From Rhizopus sp. PT2906 (lineage: Eukaryota > Mucoromycota > Mucoromycetes > Mucorales > Rhizopodaceae): a stretch of DNA of 64,000 nt. Below, one piece after another: positions 56,071-64,000 of this stretch. The first letter of the stretch is position 1, and every line of letters starts with the position of its first letter. The stretch lies in assembly GCA_025529335.1 (NCBI GenBank), contig JAMYHX010000012.1, forward strand, positions 62,001 to 126,000, given 5' to 3'. The notes under the pieces are model-generated. The model had not been told where the DNA came from, did not search any database, and saw nothing but the letters and a program-made list of their open reading frames with translations. Both the position numbers and the translations under genes were made by a program.

Positions 56071-57209
56071 TAAAAAGGAATCTCTTTGCAATAAAAACTC
56101 CACAGAGGGATATTTGTTCATAAATAGGGAGGAGAAATAAACTATAGTGATACACTATTGGCTAGCGGTCATTTACCCTGACCCAGGTTCAGCATTAACA
56201 AGGATTTTAATGAATCACGTGAACCATCATTCACAACTTTAACACACACCTACACAGTGCTCTGTACAACACTAACGTATAAGAGAAGTAAAGGTTGATG
56301 AGTTTGTAATAACTTCTCATAGTCTAAAATCTTCTTTCTATCATACCCATATATTAAACTTTCTTTGTTTGTTGCTGCTTCGCAAACCAAACATATAGTT
56401 TGGGACTCTATATTGTGTGAAAAGATAAACGATTTGTTATGGTCAGATATACATCATTTTTGAATATTGCACTTTGAGATGTATTAGTGGCGCGACTATT
56501 GCACTCAAACTCTCGCTTGCTTGTTTTTCAAAGAGAAAAACAGTACATTTACAATAATAGTACAAGGCATTCTCAATTCATTTGCATCTTCAAGATTATT
56601 TGCTCAAGTGGATGTAACAGCTTTTAATCAAGTTGCAATTTGTGAAAAAAAAAAAAAAAAAGCTCACCTGTAGCGTGTTCCTTTTGAAAGAGACGATGAC
56701 TGGTTAATACTTTTACCGATAAGCCACATTCTTCATACAAGTAAAATATGCCTGTCACAATTAAAAAATTTTCTCCGCTTATATTCACATATAAATTAAA
56801 CTTGCTCCCTTTTTTTTTTTTTTTCTCTTTTGCAGCAACAGGGAAGATCCGCACTTGACGTTACTGATACATACGAGAATGCTTGTCATTCAATCCTATT
56901 ATGAAAACGTTAGGGAAGGTCTCCAGACTAGTAGGATCCTTTTTTATAAAAAGGGTCTGTATCTGTAATGGATACGTACATGGTGTTGCCCTTGGCAATG
57001 CTGCATTTTAACTACCCTTGCAATTACCAAGTTGTGAGTAGTAAGGGAGAAGTGAGATGCGTATTTACTGGTCATAGCAAAAAGTTATTGCGGATACTAC
57101 CTCGTAATGTAGTTAACAGAATGGAGACTACTCTCCCAAGTTGCTACCCTTTTTTTTTTTTTTATACAAAAAATGTAAATGAAAAATGAAAAAGTTTATT
57201 ATTGCTGTT
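56071..57209. other. Intergenic region upstream of PEF copy 2
   Basis: 1.1 kb without a supported gene, with A/T runs at about 56645-56661 and 57150-57164. Low-complexity open frames at 56624-56854 and 56968-57189 are rejected. Confidence 0.45.
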
Positions 57210-59290
57210 TTAATCAACATCAATGTCCATTGACTCATCTGCATTCTTGATGGTCAACTTTGGGTTTTCGCCTAATAAACCAGCCAGTCTATCTTGTAAG
57301 ATTGCAAATGGTGTCCACGATAAATTCTCCGGCTTGACTTGAATGTAATTCTTTTGATTTACGTAATTTAGGTGACTTTCAATGAGTTGAGGGTTGATGG
57401 ATATTGAATATGTTTTTGTATTTGTATCAAAGGTTAGCATTTGATTGTTTTCTAATGTGGAGATGATGTCGTCTGGTGTGAGACCAGAATGACGTGATAG
57501 ATCTATTCATGGGTCGGTACTTGTTTCCGTAGTTTATAAACACACATACCTTCTATACTAATTGGATCTCTTTGATCTTTTAAATGCTTAAACACGACCG
57601 TTTTCCAATAGCTTCGATAACTTAATAAACCCAAGTCAGATAGAGGTCGTTCAGGCGTACCAATCTTGTTTTCCTTTTTTGATAATAAATAGCCTTTTGT
57701 TATACATTATGGTTACTAAGGATACAACATGCACGAATTAACACTTACTGAAATCTATCAAGAATTGACCATATCCTTTTCGTTGAAATACAGGCAGTGT
57801 TAATATACAGGATACATTGTAGTTCATGGACGATCGCTTTTCCTTTGAAAAATAGCCCACGAAATGATACCCATGTTCATCTGCTTCTGTCATGATGTAA
57901 AATAGAAAGGGTTCAACGTCGTAGTAAAGCGTCTTGTGGTCCAAAAACATCTTTGCCATCAAACATAAATTTTGACAGTACATCTTGTTCTTCCTACCAT
58001 CCACTTCAAATATTGATATTGCACCATCTCTATATATCTCATCACCTGGTGGATGTCTAGCTGTGCATTTCTTTTTATGTCGACCAGCAACAAAGCTACT
58101 TTTCATGTACTTCATACAGTATTCACAAATGTAAAGAATGTAGCTCTGAGCATACTCTTCAGGGTAAGGCGCTATATACCATGTGTCAATCATGTAACGG
58201 CCGAATGAGATTGTTGTGATCTTGGGGATTTCCGTGTCACTATTTGCTGGTTTCACAGGCGATTTCTTTTATAAATAACGATCAATGAACGATAAAATAA
58301 CAAACAGGGATGCTTACCTTTTCTGCCTTTAGCCTTGCCTTTTCAAATTGTTCCCTATCTCTTTCTCTGGGTGTACCTCGTTCAATGCTGGCCTCTTCTT
58401 CTGATAGCTTGTAACCAAATGTTTTATAAAACATTTCCTCCTCTTTACTTAATCCAAACTTTTGTTTCCTTCCACGTTTTGATTGACGATCATCTTCATT
58501 CACAGTCAATCTTAATCTGAGCCTCTTTGCAGATGAAGATGATTTAGGTTCTATATTTTCATCCTGTTGTCTAGGTTGTTTCATTTCCAAATATTTCACA
58601 GTGGGTGTTGGACATTTTCTTAATCTGTATGTCCTGTTATCCTGTAACGAATCACACACTTGTTTGGCAGGGGATGAAGGTGGTGATGGCATACTTAGGC
58701 ATTGATTACAGTACCAATCGTCTATTGAAATAATTAATATAAACAAATATGCAAATATATATGTTACCTTTGGGTATATGTCTTAATGGTGGATTGCAGC
58801 AAAATGTATGATAACCTCTGTCACAACTACTGCAAATAACAATTTTATCCTTTTTTTTGTAATTGTAAGAAAAGGGAAAAAAAAAAAAAAGAATAAAAAA
58901 ATTTTTTTTTCCTTTTTTTAATTTTACCTCTACATTTTTTGATAAACAAACCAGGCAACTTTTACAGTCAACACATTGCCAGTTGTAAGTCTGAACAATC
59001 TCTGCTGTTATATCATTTAATTCAGTACATAAAGCATGAACTATTTGTATATGTATAAGTTACAAAAGAAGGTAACATGATATCGTTTTTTCTTACCGAC
59101 CGTTACGATGGCAATCATGGCATTTGAGCATCACTTGTCTTATGCCTTCTGCGTCAAAGTCAAACTCACCGTTACAACGGAAACATATGCCTAGAGTGTA
59201 CTATTTTACAAGTTATTTGATATTTCCTTTTTCTTTTTTCTTTTTTTTTTATTCGCTTACGTCCACTTGTCGTCGTTGTCTTGTATTCAT
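57210..59290 (-). CDS. MYST-family histone acetyltransferase with tandem PHD fingers
   Basis: Eight minus-strand exons (59290-59261, 59200-59101, 59040-58928, 58849-58768, 58721-58318, 58265-57749, 57693-57550, 57502-57210) encode 560 residues. Two PHD fingers come first: ICFRCNGEFD…KCHDCHRNVHALC…WQCVDCKSC, then CSSCDRGYHTFCCNPPLRHIPKDDWYCNQC. A basic linker leads to the MYST domain with its C2HC finger (CEYCMKYMKSSFVAGRHKKKC), acetyl-CoA loop (VFQRKGYGQFLIDFSY) and catalytic Glu (ERPLSDLGLLSY). The layout matches MOZ/MORF and fungal Sas3/Mst2 enzymes that acetylate histone H3. The second intron begins with GTCGGT, chosen because only that donor gives the normal C-x4-H-x2-C spacing in the first PHD finger. 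Confidence 0.93.
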
Positions 59291-59925
59291 ATTAAAAAAA
59301 ATTGATTAAAGAATATAATAGAAATGATAAAAAAAGAAGAAGAAAGAGAAAGAAAAAGGAAAGAGAAAGAGAGAAAGAGAGGGGAAAATTAAAAAGAAAA
59401 AAAAAAAAAAGAATTTTTAAGGTACATTGTGGACGCGTTCACATTGTCCGTGTTGATTGAACTACGAGGGAGTCACGGAATAAGTTGGATGTGCTTTCTT
59501 ATTCAAACACAGAAACCAATCATTTGCTTTGTATCTGTATTTTGGGCAATCCATACCCGAACCGACCAACTGTTGACTTATGGCATCATTTCTTTAGTGT
59601 TGTTAAGATACACAGCCCTGCATAACAAGACAGTTATAGTGGTAACTGTCGAAAGAGGGGTAAAATAGAACATGATGATAGAGTATCCATGACAACTTAA
59701 TGAGAATAGACGTCGCACAAAAAAGACATCAAAATGAGATAAGACCTATTGTTTTTCGCAAAGCTGCATGATCCAGAGCACATCAAAACAAACAAGTCTT
59801 GACCAAGTGAAAATGGCTTACATTCAAATAACTTTATCGTCATTCTCTTGTCATTCGTTGATTATAAAAAGCGTGTTTTTTGTTATTCTTTCTCTTTCTT
59901 CTTTTTTTTTTTTTTCATTATCAAA
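59291..59925. other. Divergent intergenic region, MYST / MATE
   Basis: 635 bp, with a purine-rich tract at 59325-59411 made of A with GA and GAA steps, then T-rich sequence before the MATE start. It presumably contains both promoters. Confidence 0.5.
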
Positions 59926-61891
59926 ATGATGCGAGCACCGTCCTTGCTTATGTATTCAAAATTCATGTCCAAAGACAGAGAATCCGAGTATCTCTGCTAT
60001 GAAAATGATATGAAGAAAATGCCATGCCGAAAGGATAGCGGCTATGATAGTATATCTTTACCTATTGAAATGCCTTATCCTCTTACTTCTTTGGACGTCT
60101 TACAAGAAGCCAGGGCCGTACTGAGATACAGTATCCCTCTTGCCATTACATTCTTCCTTGGATATAGCACGCGTGCTACTGATGTATGGTTTTTGGGAAA
60201 ACTAGGTCCACAAGGTAATGAGAAGAAAAAAAAAATCTCGGGCATTCTTCGTTTTAATTCCATCCTTCCCTTTATATAGCCATGGCAGTGTCAAGTCTCG
60301 GTCACCTCTTTATTACGGTGACAGGAATATCTATTGGTAATGGTATTTTAACAGGTAAAGAAAGAAAGAAAAAAGAAAAAAGAAAAAAGGAAAAAGGAAA
60401 ACTGTAATTCGCAAAGTTATAACCCCTTTTTCTCGAGTAGCCATTGATACTTTAGTAGCTCAAGCTTTTACGGGGGCAAAGCATCACCATACTGTTGGTA
60501 TTATCCTTCAACGAGGTTTGCTGGTATCATTTATTTTTGGTATTATGATTTCCGTCTTATGGTAAGCCCAAACGTAGACACAGAGTTTCTTTGACTGAAA
60601 CGATTACAAGGGCCAACTCAGAGTTTATCTTGGTTTTGATGGGGCAAGACCCAATGTTGGCAAACATGGCACAAACATATATTATTATCTTGATTCCTTA
60701 CTTGTTTATTTGTTATGCAAACACAGCATTAAGAAAGTTCCTTCAATCTATTGGTAAGTGATATTTTTCTTATCAATGACTCTATCTTATTATGTGATAG
60801 GTGAAATGAAAGTGACATTATACCTTGTATTCTTTTTGCTTCCTATGAATGTTGTTTCCAATTACTTCTTTCTTGAATACTTGAGCTTGGGTTATATTGG
60901 CGCCGCTCTTCATGTAGTTTTCATATCCGCATTCATTATGTTGTTCTACACTATTTATTTAACTTGCATCACAAACTTAATACAAGCATACTGGCCGGGG
61001 TTAACACTGAATGCCTTTGGAGGTTGGGGTGAATTTCTAAGACTCGGTAAGAAATGATGAAACTGTATACCGTGTTATAAACAATCGCGTGCTGACAATT
61101 ACTAAAATAGGCATTCCCGGTATGCTCAGTTTATCGACCGACTGGGCCTTCGAAGTGTGCGCTCTCTTGACAGGTGTTCTCGGTCAGACAAGTTTAGCCG
61201 CTCAGTCAATTGTTCTTACGATCAACACCTTATTGTTGATGATACCTACGTAAGATAGAGAAATAGAATCCATGAACCATCTCCCTTATAAATGTTGATT
61301 AGCGCACTGTCCACTGGTATGGCTGTACGCTTAGGACACCTTCTGGGAGCAAATGAGCCCAGAAAGTCAAATTTATGTTTCATGGTATCCGCTGGTATCG
61401 GCGTATTATGTACATTTATCAATGCGCTTGCTATTTTTGCTTATCGGTCACAAATTGCTCATCATTTCAGTTCGGATTCAGAGGTCGTTGAGGCCACTAT
61501 AAATTTGTTACAAGTAGCTAGCGTATGCCATTTTACCATGGTAATATCCCGCACATATACGCTCAGTTCACTCTCCGCTAACATAGTTTTATTTTTGTAG
61601 GGAATTGGCATTGTCTTTTCATACACACTCAATGCCTTGGGTAAACAGACTATTGTGGCATCATTGAATGTGGTTAGCTACTACATGATTGGTTTACCCT
61701 TTGGTATCTATTTAACCTATCAGTGTGACTGGGGACTTGAAGGTATCTGGGCTGGAGTTGCTCTTAGCGGTATTATCAAAGTGCTATGTGAGTTTAGTAT
61801 CTTGACTTACTTGGTTGATTGGCGGCATGAATGTCAACTAGCCACTAACCGAATTCATGATCAAGAATACGCTACTTCTTTTATTGTTTAA
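59926..61891 (+). CDS. MATE-family multidrug/toxin extrusion transporter
   Basis: Eight exons (59926-60214, 60280-60354, 60441-60561, 60611-60753, 60801-61046, 61111-61249, 61303-61540, 61601-61891) encode 513 residues. After a polar N-terminal tail come about twelve membrane segments in the two-half MATE layout: VLRYSIPLAITFFLGYSTRATDVWFLGKLG, AVSSLGHLFITVTGISIGNGILTAIDTLVAQAFTGAK, PGMLSLSTDWAFEVCALLTGVLGQTSLAAQSIVLTI and ALSTGMAVRLGHLLGANEP. These repeat-half motifs (…DTLVAQAFGA…, …VRLGHLLGA…) are family signatures. MATE proteins export organic cations in exchange for H+ or Na+, usually at the vacuolar or plasma membrane. Two ATGs stand side by side at 59926 and 59929, and either could be used. 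Confidence 0.95.
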
Positions 61892-62022
61892 AATCCCGAG
61901 CTGTGACGTTTTAATCATAAAATTTTATTTTTTCTACACTTTCTTTTTCTGCACCCCCTTTCTCTATCTCTCTTCTCTCTCTCTCTCCTTTCTTATCCTT
62001 TTTTTCTTTTGTGTGTGTTGAA

Positions 62023-63079
62023 ATGGGAAGCAGTGATGGACATCGAGTTTACCTTGGAAATCTCCCAGTGGATATTTCAAAATCAGAGATAGAGTCTTTA
62101 TTCAAAAACTATAACCCTGTTGAGGTCACTCTTAAAGAGAGATTTGGATTTATAGAATTTGAGAAAAGAATAGATGCTGAAGATGCCATTCACGACTTTA
62201 ATGGTAAAAAAGTATCAGGCAGCAGGTGAGGAAATGCGGTTGGTTTTTATAAAAAAGTCACTAATAAACATACTGTCGATAGAATTGTTGTGGAGAGAGC
62301 CCTTGGTCATCGTCGACGCGAAAAGTAGGTAATATATAAGGAAATATAGATGACAGTCATATTAATTATAAGCAGCCGTAGCAGAGAGGAACGTAGCAAC
62401 CGTGTTGTCATCAAAAATCTTCCACCCAAGACAACTTGGCAGGTAGATATTGCCCAGTCGTTAGTTTATTTTCAACGGTCTTATATCTTGAATAGGAAGT
62501 CAAAGATCTTATGCGTAAAGCTGGACGCGTCACATTTGCGGATGTATTAAAGGATTGTGATGGAGAGGGGTAAGAAAAAGAAAATCAAACGATAAAGAAT
62601 GAAATTAACAAAGAATATTAGCGTGGTTGAATTTGCTCGCAGAGACGATATGAAGTACGCATTAAAGGAATTGAATGGCACCAAATTGAATGGTTACCGC
62701 CTTAAGTTGGAAGAAGCTGTAAGCTATGCTGTAAATAAAAAAAAATAGACAATGAATGACACTTTTAAAATAGTCGAGTAGAAGAAGAAGATCTTCTCGC
62801 AGCCACTATTACAGTCGTAGCCGATCTCCTCGTCGCAGTCGAAGCCGCACTCGTAGTCGTAGTGAATCTCGTAGCCGATCTCCTCGTCGTAGTAGATCCT
62901 TTGACCGTAGCCGATCCTCTCGTCGTGATGATAGCGCCTCTCGTTCTCGTTCACCTGAACGTAGAAAAAGCAGATCACCTGAAGATTCAAAAGCTTACAA
63001 CGGAGAAGAAACTGAAATGAACCCAACCCCTGTTCTCGACGATCAAGAAGAAAGTCCAGCTATGGATCAAATCGAATAA
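62023..63079 (+). CDS. SR-type splicing factor with two RRMs
   Basis: Six exons (62023-62225, 62283-62324, 62373-62442, 62496-62569, 62622-62718, 62774-63079) encode 263 residues. RRM1 is canonical (VYLGNLPVDISKSEIESLF and ERFGFIEFEKRIDAEDAI). RRM2 is a pseudo-RRM with VVIKNLPPKTTWQEVKDLMRKAG, which matches the SWQDLKD hallmark of SRSF1-like factors. The C-terminus is an RS domain (SRSRSPRRSRSRTRSRSESR…), followed by an acidic tail. Such factors bind exon enhancers and shuttle under SRPK control. The gene is itself cut by short introns like its neighbours. Confidence 0.95.
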
Positions 63080-63319
63080 CTTTTTTCGATGTGGTATGTT
63101 TAACAAAGGTGTGAAATAATAAAAGAACAAAGAAATAAAGAACGTGTCTTTGATCCCAGTTTGTTGTTCTGTTGTACATGGTTAATTTTCGATACGTTAC
63201 TCAAAATGTTTATTGTGTAAATTTCAGTCTTTTTCTTTGTGTGAGTACCTTTCTTTCCCTTTCCTTGATCTTTTCAACCCATTCCCTTCTTTTTTCTTTC
63301 ATTTTATGATTTTTGATTT

Positions 63320-64000
63320 ATGATAAAAAGGAAAATAAAACTTTATTTCATTCATTTCCTTTTAGTCGTCTTCATTGCCCTTACATGCATTCATCTCGTA
63401 GAAGCCAATGTACAACAACGAGATGTTGCCATGCCAACAAGTATAAATAGTGTAGGGTTATTTTTTTTTAATTTTCCATTGAAAGCAGTAAAGTAATAAT
63501 AGCTCTTTTTTTATTTTGATCTTCAGGGACATGGATCAATTTATACTTTGAAAAAAAGGGCAGCGGAAGATGAAGAAGGCGACAGTGAAGATACAACCAA
63601 AACGTCTGAAAAGGAAGCAAAGAAAGCTTCTGATAAGGACAATGAAACCGAAAAATCCACCAAAACAAAGTCGAATTCTACTGAAAAGCACACTTCAACA
63701 GAAAAGCCGACAAGTAGTAAGCACACAACTACCGAGAAATCAACAAGTAGTAAGCACACTACTACTGAGAAGCCGACGACAAGCAGTAAGCATACTACTA
63801 CCGAGAAGCACACTACAACTGAAAAGTCGACCACAAGCAGTAAGCATACAATTGCTGAGAAGCCGACAACAACAGAAAAGCATACAACTAATGAAAAGTC
63901 TACGACTTCCAAACATGAGTCAGCTTCCAGTAGCATGCACAAGGAAACCAGCACTGCTACACACAAGTCAACAGTTACTGAGAAATCGAGTCCTTCTTCC
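63320..64000 (+). CDS. Secreted Thr/Lys/Ser-repeat protein (partial, runs off the window)
   Basis: Exon 1 (63320-63451) starts MIKRKIKLYFIHFLLVVFIALTCIHLVEA, a clear signal peptide. Exon 2 (63527 to beyond 64000) begins GHGSIYTLKKRAAEDEEGDSED and then turns into repeats built from TTTEK, TSSKH and STEKP units. The donor at 63452 (GT after AGT) was chosen because an earlier GT would shift the frame to a stop. The composition (Thr, Ser, Lys, His, Glu; almost no hydrophobics) suggests a heavily O-glycosylated wall or extracellular protein. The KKR before AAEDE could be a Kex2-type processing site. The end lies outside the window. The long frame on the opposite strand is a shadow of the repeats. 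Confidence 0.7.

Noticed and set aside
63541..63966. 141-residue minus-strand open frame rich in Val, Ser and Phe
   Set aside because: It is the complement of the Thr/Lys repeat exon on the plus strand; repeat DNA of this kind keeps the other strand open.

Overview
The window looks like nuclear DNA of a low-GC fungus of the Mucoromycota, most likely a member of the Mucorales. The evidence is: many genes broken by 45-75 bp GT...AG introns; fungal gene content (VTC polyphosphate polymerases, TRAPPC11, RSC9-like ARID protein, Bud14/Tea4-like SH3 protein); a CotH-family gene, which is typical of Mucorales; and a retroelement C-terminus of a kind I associate with mucoralean genomes. I found no tRNA, rRNA, CRISPR or prokaryotic operon. 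All multi-exon models were built by reading splice sites and checking that phases and lengths agree. Coordinates run from the chosen ATG to the stop, with exons given in the text.

Layout. 1-5 kb: tail of an unknown gene, a probable broken small gene, an ARL5-type GTPase and a CotH protein. 5-10 kb: a membrane-anchored LEA-2-like protein (minus) divergent from a secreted phosphate-induced/EXORDIUM-like protein. 10-18 kb: a nine-exon seven-TM protein, about 3 kb of gene-poor DNA holding a possible kinase-like relic, and a membrane UDP-glycosyltransferase. 18-24 kb: PDCD5 and TRAPPC11, divergent. 24-32 kb: two VTC paralogues with an HNH-nuclease gene between them. 32-38 kb: RPN11, MED6, SERINC and an asteroid/XPG-like nuclease in compact divergent and convergent pairs. 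38.6-40.7 kb: a Tc1/mariner element inserted into a decayed reverse-transcriptase end. 41-46.8 kb: a RING-RING-LON protein, a forkhead factor and a long empty stretch. 46.8-53 kb: an ARID/zinc-finger RSC9-like gene, an SH3 protein and a peroxisomal-type carrier. 53.9-56.1 kb: two tandem penta-EF-hand genes. 57-64 kb: a MYST acetyltransferase with tandem PHD fingers, a MATE transporter, an SR splicing factor and the start of a secreted Thr/Lys/Ser-repeat protein.

The genes are mostly housekeeping functions (proteasome, Mediator, chromatin, vesicle traffic, polyphosphate) and do not form one pathway. The themes are local duplication (VTC pair, PEF pair), short divergent promoters (RPN11/MED6 about 145 bp, SERINC/XPG about 151 bp, PDCD5/TRAPPC11 about 204 bp) and one nested transposon site. 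The least conventional content is the HNH gene between the VTC copies, the nested transposon, and the triple short motif in the LEA-like protein.
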